A stretch of DNA of 52,126 nt, taken from the NCBI RefSeq assembly GCF_001544535.1, contig NZ_FCON02000051.1, positions 1-52,126 of the forward strand, written 5' to 3'. Below are positions 42,924 to 51,687 of the stretch, in pieces; within the stretch, counting starts at the first letter, position 1; each line of letters opens with the position of its first letter. This stretch comes from Caballeronia choica (GTDB lineage Bacteria; Pseudomonadota; Gammaproteobacteria; Burkholderiales; Burkholderiaceae). Both the position numbers and the translations under genes were made by a program. The notes beneath the pieces are model-generated. The model was not told the origin of the DNA. It did no database searches and saw only the letters and a program-made list of their open reading frames with translations.

Positions 42924-42938
42924 GCGGCTGACTCTTGG

Positions 42939-42968
42939 CGCGGAGCCTGCCGGTCGGCAGGCTCCGCG
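42939..42968. terminator. Bidirectional hairpin between convergent genes
   Basis: CGCGGAGCCTGCC (42939-42951) pairs with GGCAGGCTCCGCG (42956-42968), loop GGTC: 13 perfect pairs between the YciI gene and the thiolase gene, with no T-run. Confidence 0.65.
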
Positions 42969-42980
42969 TCGCTTCGTCGC

Positions 42981-44171
42981 TTAGTTCAAAGTTTCCAGCG
43001 CCAGCGCGATCCCCTGCCCGCCGCCGATACACAGCGTCACGATCGCGCGCCGTATGCCGTCACGGCGCATCGCATGGGCGAGGCGCGTCGTCAGCACCGC
43101 GCCCGTCGCGCCGATCGGATGACCATGCGCAATCGCGCCGCCATCCACGTTCACGATGTCCTCCGGCAAGCCGAGCTTGCGCGCAACCGCGATCGGCACC
43201 GCCGCGAACGCCTCGTTGATCTCGACGCGCTCCACATCCGCGAGCGACCAGCCCGCGCGTTGCAGCACCTGCTGCACGGCAGGCACCGGTCCGAGGCCGA
43301 ACATGCCGGGCTCGACCGCCGCGATGCCGAACGCCACGAGCCGCACGAACGGCTCGATGCCGCGCGCATCGGCGGCTCGCCGGTCGGCAACCAGCATCGC
43401 CGACGCGCCGCTGTTCAGCCCCGGCGCATTGCCCGCGGTGATCGTGCCGTCGGGCCGGAACGCCGGACGCAAGCGGCCGAGCGTCGCGAGCGTCGTCTCG
43501 GGGCGCGGTTGTTCGTCGCGTGCGAACGCGATTGTCTGCTTGCCCGCCTTCACGTCGATACCGACGATCTCCGCATCGAACCAGCCGTTCGCCTGCGCCG
43601 TCGCGAAACGCTGCTGCGAACGTTCGGCCCAGCGGTCCTGCGCTTCGCGCGTGATGTCGAGTTGCGTGACGAGGTCTTCCGTGTGCCAGCCGGAATGCTC
43701 GCCGGAGAACGCATCGACGAGGCCGTCGCGCAGCATGCTGTCGTGGATCTCCGCGTTGCCCATCCGGTAGCCGTGGCGGCCGCCGTCGAGCAGATACGGC
43801 GCGCGGTCCATGTTCTCCATGCCGCCCGCGATGCCCAGTTGCGCGATGCCCGCCGCGATCTCAGTCGCGATGCTCGCGATTGCCTGCGCGCCCGAGCCGC
43901 ACACGCGGTTCACGGTGAGCGCCGGCACCGCCACCGGCACGCCGCCCGCAACCGACGCCTGCCGCGCCGGATTCATGCGGTTGCCCGCCTGGATGACGTT
44001 GCCGAGCACGACCGAATCGATCGCCGACAGGTCGATGCCACCCGCGCGCCGCAGCGTCTCACGCACAGCGGCCGCGCCGAGCGCGGTCGCGGGGACGTCG
44101 CGGAACGAGCCGTTGAACGCGCCGATCGCGGTGCGCACCGGATGACACAATACGATTTCATGCGATTTCAT
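42981..44171 (-). CDS. Thiolase family acetyl-CoA C-acyltransferase
   Basis: 396 residues, normal for a thiolase. Nucleophilic cysteine in VNRVCGSGAQAIASI, catalytic histidine in GGAIAHGHPIGATGA and the second cysteine in LCIGGGQGIALALE. Catalyses 3-ketoacyl-CoA cleavage or acetoacetyl-CoA formation; degradative or biosynthetic direction is not visible. Encoded 11 bp behind an SDR gene on the same strand; a MarR gene heads the group. Confidence 0.92.
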   Translation of the reverse strand: MKSHEIVLCHPVRTAIGAFNGSFRDVPATALGAAAVRETLRRAGGIDLSAIDSVVLGNVIQAGNRMNPARQASVAGGVPVAVPALTVNRVCGSGAQAIASIATEIAAGIAQLGIAGGMENMDRAPYLLDGGRHGYRMGNAEIHDSMLRDGLVDAFSGEHSGWHTEDLVTQLDITREAQDRWAERSQQRFATAQANGWFDAEIVGIDVKAGKQTIAFARDEQPRPETTLATLGRLRPAFRPDGTITAGNAPGLNSGASAMLVADRRAADARGIEPFVRLVAFGIAAVEPGMFGLGPVPAVQQVLQRAGWSLADVERVEINEAFAAVPIAVARKLGLPEDIVNVDGGAIAHGHPIGATGAVLTTRLAHAMRRDGIRRAIVTLCIGGGQGIALALETLN

Positions 44172-44182
44172 GAGCTTCTCCC

Positions 44183-44890
44183 TTAGCGCGGAATGCCGGT
44201 CAGATAGAGCGGAGTGGCGGTCGAAAGCGACTCCTTCACCGCGCGCCCGGTTTCATCGACGAGCACTTCTTCCTGGTCCTTTTCCACCGCTTCCAGCACC
44301 TGACGCACGACGTGTTCGGGCGTGGTCTTCGGGGCATCGACGCCAGCGGTCATGTCGGTATCGATGTAGCCGGGATGGACGCCGACCACGAGCGTGCCCT
44401 GCTCGCGCAATTCCTGGCGCTGCACGTTGGTCACGGCCCACGCCGCCGACTTCGACACGCTGTACGCGCCGCCCGAGGGCAACGCGACCCAGCTCAGCAC
44501 CGACAGGATGTTCACCACCGCGCCGCCGCCGTTGCGCTTGAGGATCGGTGCGAACGCCTGCGTCAGCGCCATCGGGCCGATCACGTTGACTTCGAAGAGA
44601 TCGCGCACGCCCTTTGTCGAGGCCGGATCGATCAGCGCGCCGCGCGTCGTCGCGCCTGCGTTGTTGATCAGCACTTGCACGTCCGTATAGCGCTCGGCGG
44701 CTGCGGCGATGTCGTCGGGATTCGTCACGTCGAGGCGGATTGCTTCCACGCCCGCGAGCTTCACGCTCTTCGGATCGCGCGCAGCCGCATAAACCTTTGA
44801 CGCGCCGGCTTCGAGCAGCGACTTCGCGAATTGCTTGCCGAGACCGCGATTGGCGCCGGTGACAAGTACGACTTTGCCTTTGATCTGCAT
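44183..44890 (-). CDS. SDR-family oxidoreductase
   Basis: 235 residues from ATG 44890, which has GGAGA in place; a start at 44902 is also open. GANRGLGKQF near the start binds the cofactor, NNAGATTRG follows, and SGGAYSVSKSAAW gives the YxxxK catalytic pair. Co-transcribed with the thiolase and controlled by an operator shared with the MarR gene. Substrate unknown. Confidence 0.9.
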   Translation of the reverse strand: MQIKGKVVLVTGANRGLGKQFAKSLLEAGASKVYAAARDPKSVKLAGVEAIRLDVTNPDDIAAAAERYTDVQVLINNAGATTRGALIDPASTKGVRDLFEVNVIGPMALTQAFAPILKRNGGGAVVNILSVLSWVALPSGGAYSVSKSAAWAVTNVQRQELREQGTLVVGVHPGYIDTDMTAGVDAPKTTPEHVVRQVLEAVEKDQEEVLVDETGRAVKESLSTATPLYLTGIPR

Positions 44891-44925
44891 GTGTTTCTCC
44901 ATTCAACAGCTCGTTCGCTTTTAAA

Positions 44926-44937
44926 GTGCATATGCAC
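44926..44937. promoter_or_regulatory. MarR operator upstream of SDR-thiolase
   Basis: GTGCATATGCAC, perfect 12-bp palindrome, identical to the core upstream of the MarR gene, 36 bp before the SDR start. Confidence 0.75.
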
Positions 44938-44994
44938 CCAAGCGCTCAAAAAAAATGGACCCGACGCATGACGGGTCCTGTTTTGCTTTCCTTT

Positions 44995-45441
44995 TCAATC
45001 CGTCGTCGTCAACGCGAACAACGACTTGCGCAGTTCCCGGGCGCGCTCCTGCCCGAACTTCTGCTCGAATTCCGCCTGCGCCGCCCGCCAGTGCAACGCG
45101 GCCCGCGCGAGCGTTTCCTTGCCGGCGGCGCTCAGACGCAAACCGTGCGCACGCGTGCTGGACGACTCTGGCGCCGCATCGACGATGCCGTCCCGCTGCA
45201 ACGGCTTCAGCGCGCGCACGAGCGTCGTGCGGTCCATGACCATCGCGTCGGCGAGATCGGCCATTTGCACGCCCGGCCTGCGCCCGATCGCCGCGACGAT
45301 GGTGAATTGCGCGGCGGTCAGTCCGGCTTCGCTGAGATGGCGCTCGTACAACTGCGACACGTAGCGCGCCGCTTGCCGGATCGCGAAGCAGTTGCAGTCG
45401 ATATACGTCGAGTTCGGGTTCGAGATTGAAGTGGAAGTCAT
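44995..45441 (-). CDS. MarR-family transcriptional regulator
   Basis: 148 residues. Winged helix with QMADLADAMVMDRTTLVRALKPLQRDG and dimer helices at both ends. Cysteines C16 and C18 near the N-terminus (DCNCF) could serve redox sensing, but this is speculation. Same strand as the SDR-thiolase genes downstream, each with its own copy of the palindromic operator, so it probably represses both. Confidence 0.9.
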   Translation of the reverse strand: MTSTSISNPNSTYIDCNCFAIRQAARYVSQLYERHLSEAGLTAAQFTIVAAIGRRPGVQMADLADAMVMDRTTLVRALKPLQRDGIVDAAPESSSTRAHGLRLSAAGKETLARAALHWRAAQAEFEQKFGQERARELRKSLFALTTTD

Positions 45442-45455
45442 GCAACGAGGATAGT

Positions 45456-45469
45456 AGTGCATATGCACT
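45456..45469. promoter_or_regulatory. MarR operator upstream of the marR gene
   Basis: AGTGCATATGCACT, perfect 14-bp palindrome, 15 bp upstream of the MarR start codon. The 12-bp core is identical to that at 44926-44937. Confidence 0.75.
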
Positions 45470-45723
45470 TTGTCAAGCGCGGCAGAAACCTGCAGTCGAT
45501 GCCACCATCGCACGATTTGTCGCCTATGCCGAAATCCGCACTCGCCGTGCGACGAACAACCAAGACGCGGCGAATTTGGTTTTCTAAATTGCGCATAGCT
45601 GCCGGGCATCCGGTTTCGCGCGGGTTGGAGAGCAAAAAATCGTCCGCCTCGGTGCAAGCCCTGCTTGCGCCAGCGATGCCGGTCGTGTTCCAGTCGGTTG
45701 CCAACTAAAAAGGAGAGGAAACC

Positions 45724-46884
45724 ATGCGTGTTCGTACGAGCTTGAAACCGCTTGCCTGGATGCTGGCCTGTGCCGCCGGCACGCTCGCCGTTGTGCCGCT
45801 CGCGGCCTCGGCGGAGGACCTCGCCGTCAAGGTCGGCTTTGCCGCGCCGCTCACCGGCGCGAACGCGGGCTACGGCAAGGACCTGCAAAATGGCGTGCAG
45901 CTCGCGCTCGACGAAGCCAACGCGAAGAACATCAAGATCGGCGGCAAGACCGCGCGCTTCGAGATCGCCGCCGAGGACGACCAGGCCGACCCGCGCGTCG
46001 GCGTGCAGGCGGCCCAGAAGCTGGTCGACGACGGCGTGGCCGTGGTGGTCGGCCATTTCAACTCGGGCACGACGCTGCCGGCGTCGCGCGTGTATGAAAA
46101 CGCCGGCATTCCGATGATCGACCCGGCCGCGACCAATCCGACGATCACTACGCAAGGTTTCGCCAACGTGTTCACGGTGATTTCGAGCGACGCCCAGAAC
46201 GCGGGCAACGCCGGCCTCTACGCCGTCACGACGACGAAGGCCAAGCGCATCGCGATCATCGACGACCGCACGGCCTTCGGCCAGGGCGAGGCGGACGAAT
46301 TCGAGAAGGCGGTGAAGTCGAAGGGCGGCACGATCGTCGCGCGCGAGTTCAGCGACAACCAGACCGTCGACTTCAGCGCGCAGCTCACGCGCATCAAGGC
46401 CACGAACGCGGACCTGGTGTTCTTCGGCGGACTCGACCGGCAGGCGGCGGCGGTCGCGAAACGGATGAAGCAGCTCGGCATGAACGCGCAGTTCGTGGGC
46501 GGCGGCGGCGTGATGGACGCCGACTTCCTGAAGCTCGCGGGCGAAGCGTCCGAAGGCGCGCAGGCGTGGGAATACGGCAGTCCGCTGGAAAAGCTGCCGC
46601 ACGGCAAGGCGTTCGACGAGAAGTTCAAGAAGCGCTACGGCGTCGCGATCCTTTCGTATGCGCCGTTCGGCTATGACGCCGCGTGGGCCGCAGTCCACGC
46701 GATGCAGAAGGCGAATTCGATCGATCCGAAGGTCTATCGCCCGGCGCTTCAGAAGGTATCGTTCGACGGCATCACCGGGCCGATCGCATTCGACGATAAA
46801 GGCGCGCTGAAGAATGCCTCGTCGACGCTGTATCAGGTGAAGAACGGCGCGTGGGTGCCGGTCGTGACGAAGAGCGGGATGTAA
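45724..46884 (+). CDS. Branched-chain amino acid ABC transporter solute-binding protein (LivJ type)
   Basis: 386 residues. Signal peptide about 1-30 (cleavage near ASA-E), then type I periplasmic-binding fold: KVGFAAPLTGANAGYGKDLQNG and ERTAFGQGEADEFEKAV-like hinge. AAGGAGAGG precedes the ATG. No permease or ATPase gene (livHMGF) lies nearby, so it may work with transporter parts elsewhere. Confidence 0.92.
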   Translation: MRVRTSLKPLAWMLACAAGTLAVVPLAASAEDLAVKVGFAAPLTGANAGYGKDLQNGVQLALDEANAKNIKIGGKTARFEIAAEDDQADPRVGVQAAQKLVDDGVAVVVGHFNSGTTLPASRVYENAGIPMIDPAATNPTITTQGFANVFTVISSDAQNAGNAGLYAVTTTKAKRIAIIDDRTAFGQGEADEFEKAVKSKGGTIVAREFSDNQTVDFSAQLTRIKATNADLVFFGGLDRQAAAVAKRMKQLGMNAQFVGGGGVMDADFLKLAGEASEGAQAWEYGSPLEKLPHGKAFDEKFKKRYGVAILSYAPFGYDAAWAAVHAMQKANSIDPKVYRPALQKVSFDGITGPIAFDDKGALKNASSTLYQVKNGAWVPVVTKSGM

Positions 46885-46919
46885 GCGCTCGAGTCTTGCT
46901 GCGCGGCTTGAACTGTCCT

Positions 46920-47837
46920 TCAAGCCGCCTGCAAGTACCCCGACAGCTTCGAACGCGTTTGCGCGGCTTCCCCTTCGAGCCACTGCGCGAACTGCTGCAA
47001 CGCCGGCGACGGCGCCGGCCGCTCCGGATAGATCAGGTAGTAGGCCGCGCCGCTCGGCACGCAAAGCGAAAACGGTGTGATCACGCGCTTTGCCCGCAAA
47101 TCCTCCTCGATCAGCGAAAGATCGCCGATCGCGACGCCAAGCCCCTGCATCGCCGACGAAATCGCCAGATCGAGCGTGTCGAAGTGCTGCGCCTTCGCCG
47201 ACGGCAAGCCGCGATAGCCGTACGCGTCGAGCCAGCGCAACCAGTCGCGGCGGTCTCGGGTGGGATGCAGGAGCGTCTTGTCGGCGAGATCGTCGAGCGT
47301 CGCGGCGCGGCCCTTCTTGCCCTTCCACAGGCCGGGCGCGCAAACCGGCGTCAGGACTTCGTCGAAGAGATGATGGATCGTCACGCCCTTGAGGGCCGGC
47401 TTGCCGAAGACGATCGCCGCATCGAACTGCTCGGCATTGAACTCGATGCCATGCGACACTGCCGCAGTCACCTCCACCACCAGTTCCGGCCGCTCGTTTT
47501 GCAACCGGATCACGCGCGGCAGCGCCCAGCGCATCGCGCAGGTCGGGCATTTCACGCGCAACGTGCCCGACTGCGCGCCGCTCTTTTCGAGCGCCTCGGT
47601 GATCTGCGCGAATGCCTGCTGCAACGGCGCAAGCAGGATCGCGCCGTTCGGCGTCAGCGCGAGCCCGCGCGCCTGGCGCACGAACAGCGCGTAGCCGAGA
47701 TGCGACTCCAGCCCCGAAATCTGCCGGCTGACCGCGCCCTGCGTGAGATTGAGGACGTCGGCGGCGCGCGTGAAATTGAGCTTCTGAGCGACGACCAGGA
47801 AAGTTTTGAGCACGTCGAGCGACGGAAGCGGTTTCAT
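46920..47837 (-). CDS. LysR-family transcriptional regulator
   Basis: 305 residues. N-terminal winged helix (about 6-65; FLVVAQKLNFTRAADVLNLTQGAVSRQISGLE) of the GcvA-like type and a periplasmic-binding-like effector domain. Divergent from the aminotransferase gene, with a 27-bp dyad containing a T-N11-A motif between them, the classic LysR arrangement. Target probably the aminotransferase and the solute-binding protein behind it. Confidence 0.92.
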   Translation of the reverse strand: MKPLPSLDVLKTFLVVAQKLNFTRAADVLNLTQGAVSRQISGLESHLGYALFVRQARGLALTPNGAILLAPLQQAFAQITEALEKSGAQSGTLRVKCPTCAMRWALPRVIRLQNERPELVVEVTAAVSHGIEFNAEQFDAAIVFGKPALKGVTIHHLFDEVLTPVCAPGLWKGKKGRAATLDDLADKTLLHPTRDRRDWLRWLDAYGYRGLPSAKAQHFDTLDLAISSAMQGLGVAIGDLSLIEEDLRAKRVITPFSLCVPSGAAYYLIYPERPAPSPALQQFAQWLEGEAAQTRSKLSGYLQAA

Positions 47838-47848
47838 CGGGAAAGTCC

Positions 47849-47875
47849 CTAGTCATGATCGGTAATCATGGCTAG
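47849..47875. promoter_or_regulatory. LysR operator dyad
   Basis: CTAG-T-CATGAT-CGGTA-ATCATG-G-CTAG: ten of eleven arm positions pair across 27 bp. Contains TGATCGGTAATCA (T-N11-A, 47856-47868). Only 12 bp upstream of the lysR start codon. Confidence 0.82.
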
Positions 47876-47948
47876 TATGACAAACTTTCGATTGTCCGCG
47901 CCTTATTGCCGCGGTTGAATCATCGAAACCGCCTCTGGAGCCGCCGTC

Positions 47949-49103
47949 GTGAAAAGTGCCTGGATTCCCCAATCGAAACTGCCGAACGTCGGCACCACCA
48001 TTTTTACCGTGATCGGCCAGCTTGCCGAAGAGCATCACGCGCTGAACCTGTCGCAAGGCGCGCCGAATTTCGCGTGCGATCCGAAGCTGGTCGAAGCCGC
48101 GTCGCGAGCCATGCGGGCGGGACATAACCAGTACTCGCCGATGTCGGGCGTCGTCGCGCTGCGCGAAGCCCTCGCCGTCAAGACCGAGAAGCTCTACGGC
48201 GCGAAGTACGATCCGGGCACCGAAGTCACGGTGGTTGCGAGCGCGAGCGAAGGCCTCTATGCGTCGATCAGCGCGCTCGTGCATCCCGGCGACGAGGTGA
48301 TCTACTTCGAGCCGTCGTTCGACAGCTACGCGCCGATCGTGCAGTTGCAGGGCGCAACGCCGGTCGCGATCAAGCTGTCGCCGGAGACGTTCCACATCGA
48401 CTGGGACGAAGTCGCCGCGAAAATCACGCCGCGCACGCGGATGATCCTCATCAACTCGCCGCACAACCCGAGCGGCAGCGCATTCACGGCGCACGACGTC
48501 GAGCGTCTCACGGCGCTCACGCGCGACACGCAGATCATCGTGCTTTCGGACGAAGTGTATGAACACGTCGTCTTCGACGGCGCGCTGCATCACAGCATGG
48601 CGCGCCATCCGCAACTGGCCGAGCGCAGCGTGATCGTGTCGTCGTTCGGCAAGTCGTATCACGTGACGGGGTGGCGCGTCGGCTTCTGCCTCGCCCCCGC
48701 CGCGCTGACCGCCGAGATCCGCAAGGTCCACCAGTTCATGACCTTCTCCGCCGACACGCCGATGCAGATCGCATTCGCCGAAGCGCTCGCCGACGAATCC
48801 AGCTATCTCGGCCTCGGGCCTTTCTATCAGAACAAGCGCGACCTGCTCGCGAACGCGCTCGCGGGTTCGCGTTTTGAACTCTTGCCGAGCGCCGGCAGTT
48901 TCTTCATGCTTGCACGCTTTGGCGCGTTCTCCGACGAAACGGACAGCGACTTCGTGCTGCGCCTGATCCGCGAGGCGCGGGTGGCGACGATTCCGCTGTC
49001 GGCGTTCTACACCGACGGCACCGACAATCGCGTGATCCGCCTCTCCTTCGCGAAGGACGACGATACGCTGCTCGAAGGCGCGCGCCGCCTGTGCTCGATC
49101 TGA
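47949..49103 (+). CDS. PLP-dependent aminotransferase (methionine aminotransferase-like)
   Basis: 384 residues from GTG 47949. Fold-type I: NLSQGAPNFACDP N-terminal region, NSPHNPSGSAF, LSDEVYEHVVFD, and the PLP lysine in SSFGKSYHVTGWRVGFC. The layout matches YbdL-type aminotransferases that act on methionine, phenylalanine or glutamine (family knowledge). Divergent from lysR and 36 bp upstream of a polar amino acid binding protein, so amino-acid use is the theme. Confidence 0.9.
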   Translation: MKSAWIPQSKLPNVGTTIFTVIGQLAEEHHALNLSQGAPNFACDPKLVEAASRAMRAGHNQYSPMSGVVALREALAVKTEKLYGAKYDPGTEVTVVASASEGLYASISALVHPGDEVIYFEPSFDSYAPIVQLQGATPVAIKLSPETFHIDWDEVAAKITPRTRMILINSPHNPSGSAFTAHDVERLTALTRDTQIIVLSDEVYEHVVFDGALHHSMARHPQLAERSVIVSSFGKSYHVTGWRVGFCLAPAALTAEIRKVHQFMTFSADTPMQIAFAEALADESSYLGLGPFYQNKRDLLANALAGSRFELLPSAGSFFMLARFGAFSDETDSDFVLRLIREARVATIPLSAFYTDGTDNRVIRLSFAKDDDTLLEGARRLCSI

Positions 49104-49139
49104 CGCTCACGTTCCAACGCTCAAGAAAGGAAACCCACG

Positions 49140-49928
49140 ATGATCAAACTGAATCACAAGCTGGCAGCGATGCTGGTACTCGCCTGCTCGTTCGGCAGCA
49201 CCGCCGCCTTCGCCGCCGACACCCTGCGCTTCGGCCTCGAAGCGCAGTATCCGCCGTTCGAGTCGAAGTCGTCGACGGACGAACTGCAAGGGCTCGACAT
49301 CGACGTCGGCAATGCCGTCTGCGTCGCGGCGCAGATGACCTGCAAGTGGGTCGAGACCTCGTTCGACGGCCTGATTCCCGCGCTGCAGGGCCGCAAGTTC
49401 GACGCGATCAACTCCGCGATGAACGCAACCGACCAGCGCCGCCAGGCGATCGATTTCACGACGGTCGTATATCGCGTGCCGACGCAACTGATCGCCAAGA
49501 CGGGCAGCGGATTGCAGCCGACGGCGGCATCGCTGAAAGGCAAGAGCGTCGGCGTGTTGCAGGGGTCGATCCAGGAAACCTACGCCAAGGCGCACTGGGC
49601 CAACGAAGGCGTGAACGTCGTCGCGTACCAGGACCAGAACCAGGCTTATACCGACCTCGTCGCCGGGCGTCTGGACGGCACGCTCGTGCTGGCCCCCGCC
49701 GGACAGACGGGTTTCCTGTCGAAGCCGGACGGCAAGGGGTACAGCTTCGTCGGCGCAGCGGTGCGCGACGACAAGATCCTCGGCAGCGGCATCGCATACG
49801 GCGTGCGCAAGGGCGACGACGCGCTGAAGGCGAAGCTCAACGCCGCGATCGCCAAGGTCAAGGCCGACGGCACGATCGACAAGTACGCGAAGAAATATCT
49901 CGGCGACATCGACATCTCCGCGAAGTAA
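49140..49928 (+). CDS. Polar amino acid ABC transporter solute-binding protein
   Basis: 262 residues. Signal peptide about 1-26 (cleavage near AFA-A), then the class 3 solute-binding fold: RFGLEAQYPPFESKSS, LQGLDIDVGNAV, and DAINSAMNATDQRRQAIDFT. AGAAAGGA precedes the start. No permease or ATPase gene follows; the next gene encodes an exporter, so it must share transporter parts from elsewhere or have a sensory role. Confidence 0.92.
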   Translation: MIKLNHKLAAMLVLACSFGSTAAFAADTLRFGLEAQYPPFESKSSTDELQGLDIDVGNAVCVAAQMTCKWVETSFDGLIPALQGRKFDAINSAMNATDQRRQAIDFTTVVYRVPTQLIAKTGSGLQPTAASLKGKSVGVLQGSIQETYAKAHWANEGVNVVAYQDQNQAYTDLVAGRLDGTLVLAPAGQTGFLSKPDGKGYSFVGAAVRDDKILGSGIAYGVRKGDDALKAKLNAAIAKVKADGTIDKYAKKYLGDIDISAK

Positions 49929-50001
49929 ATCGCGGCGCGGTGCCGTGCAGCGTTTTATCGGCGCTGGCACACTGGCGGCTTGATCTCATCGGAACCGACG
50001 C

Positions 50002-51612
50002 ATGAGCACGCCGCCACCGACCGCCGCCGCGCCCACGCCCGCACCGCAAGGTCCCGCCGGCGCGCAAGCGCCGCCGCCGGCTCCGCTGCAAGGCGGCCAG
50101 CTCGTCCTCGCGACGTTCGCCGTCGCACTCGCCACTTTCATGAACGTGCTGGATTCGTCGATCGCGAACGTCGCGATTCCGACGATTTCCGGCAACCTCG
50201 GCGTCTCGGTCAACGAAGGCACGTGGGTCATCACCGTGTTCGCCGCCTCGAACGCCGTCTCCATTCCGCTGACCGGCTGGCTTACCCAGCGCATCGGCCA
50301 GATCAAGCTGTTTGTCGGCGCCATCCTGCTGTTCGTGATCTCGTCGTGGCTGTGCGGCCTCGCGCCCACGCTGCCGGTATTGCTGGTTGCGCGCGTGTTG
50401 CAGGGCGCGGTCGCCGGGCCGCTGATTCCGCTCTCGCAGGCGATCCTGCTCGGCTCGTATCCGAAGGAAAAGTCGTCGATGGCGCTTTCGCTATGGGCGA
50501 TGACCGCAACCGTCGGCCCGATTGCCGGTCCCGCGCTCGGCGGCTGGATCACCGACAGTTATTCGTGGTCGTGGATCTTCTACATCAACATTCCGGTCGG
50601 CCTGTTCGCGGCGGCGGTCACGTGGATCATCTACCGCAAGCGCGAATCGGCGACGCGCAAGGCGCCGATCGACACCATCGGGCTCGTGTTGCTCGTCGCG
50701 TGGGTGGCGTCCTTGCAGGTCATGCTCGACAAGGGCCGCGACCTCGACTGGTTCTCGTCGCCGGTGATCGTGGTGCTGGGCATTGTCGCGGTGATCGCGT
50801 TCGCGTTCTTCGTCGTGTGGGAATTGACCGATGCGAACCCGGTCGTCGATTTGCGGCTCTTTGCCGGACGCAATTTCTTCGGCGGGACGGTTGCGATATC
50901 GGTTGCGTATGGCGTGTTCTTCGGCAATCTCGTGTTGTTGCCGCAATGGATGCAGCAGTACCTGAACTACCGGTCGGTGGATGCCGGGCTGGTGACGGCG
51001 CCGCTTGGCATTTTCGCGGTGATCCTCGCGCCGGTGATGGGCAAGGTGCTGCCGCGCAGCGATGCGCGCGTGATCGCGACGATGGCGTTTGTCGGGTTCG
51101 CGATCGTGTTCTATATGCGCTCGAAGTATGTGATCGAGATCGACACCTGGCATCTCGTGTTGCCGACGCTGCTGCAAGGCATTCCGATGGCGCTTTTTTT
51201 CGTGCCGCTTACGTCGATTGTGTTGTCGGGGTTGCCGCCTTCGAAGATACCGGCGGCGGCCGGCCTGTCGAATTTCGCGCGCGTGTTTTGCGGCGCGGTG
51301 GGGACGTCGCTGTTCGGTAATGCGTGGGACGATCGGATCGCGCTGCATCACGAGCGGCTGACCGAGTTGGCGAATGTTTATAACCCGGCGTTCGCGCAGT
51401 CGGTGGGGATGTCGCAGGCGGTGTTGAACGTCAACGATGCGCAGGCGCGCGGGATGTTCAATTTTACGGTCAGCACGCAGGCTGCGATGATGGGCCTGAA
51501 CGATATCTTCTTTGCATCGGCGGTGATTTTTCTGGCGATCATTCCGTTGATCTGGATTACCAAGCGGGCTCGGGGAGGGGGCGGCGGGGGCGCTGCCGCT
51601 GGAGCGCATTAG
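50002..51612 (+). CDS. DHA2-family MFS multidrug exporter (EmrB/QacA type)
   Basis: 536 residues with about 14 helices. Motifs: FMNVLDSSIANVAIPTISGNL at helix 1, GAVAGPLIPLSQAIL with the antiporter motif C-like region GPIAGPALGGWI, RDLDWFSS in the central loop. An Ala/Pro-rich N-terminus (1-30) precedes. Normally works with a membrane-fusion (EmrA) protein; none is in view. Its stop codon is followed by the G-rich repeat and palindromic element copy C. Confidence 0.92.
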   Translation: MSTPPPTAAAPTPAPQGPAGAQAPPPAPLQGGQLVLATFAVALATFMNVLDSSIANVAIPTISGNLGVSVNEGTWVITVFAASNAVSIPLTGWLTQRIGQIKLFVGAILLFVISSWLCGLAPTLPVLLVARVLQGAVAGPLIPLSQAILLGSYPKEKSSMALSLWAMTATVGPIAGPALGGWITDSYSWSWIFYINIPVGLFAAAVTWIIYRKRESATRKAPIDTIGLVLLVAWVASLQVMLDKGRDLDWFSSPVIVVLGIVAVIAFAFFVVWELTDANPVVDLRLFAGRNFFGGTVAISVAYGVFFGNLVLLPQWMQQYLNYRSVDAGLVTAPLGIFAVILAPVMGKVLPRSDARVIATMAFVGFAIVFYMRSKYVIEIDTWHLVLPTLLQGIPMALFFVPLTSIVLSGLPPSKIPAAAGLSNFARVFCGAVGTSLFGNAWDDRIALHHERLTELANVYNPAFAQSVGMSQAVLNVNDAQARGMFNFTVSTQAAMMGLNDIFFASAVIFLAIIPLIWITKRARGGGGGGAAAGAH

Positions 51613-51627
51613 GGGCGCTGGCGCTTG

Positions 51628-51687
51628 GGGTCGGGGTTCGGGTCGGGGTTCGGGTCGGGGTTCGGGTCGGGGTTGGGGTCGGGCTTC
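51628..51687 (+). repeat. G-rich 12-bp tandem array
   Basis: GGGTCGGGGTTC occurs three times exactly (51628-51663), then a degenerate 24-bp end to 51687. Each unit has a GGG and a GGGG run, so G-quadruplex formation is possible on this strand. A shorter version precedes the full left arm of copy B (38056-38080). Confidence 0.85.

Noticed and set aside
45470-45723. A small 83-residue open frame before the LivJ-type gene.
   Set aside because: No ribosome binding site, basic composition, overlaps the probable promoter region of livJ and the marR operator.
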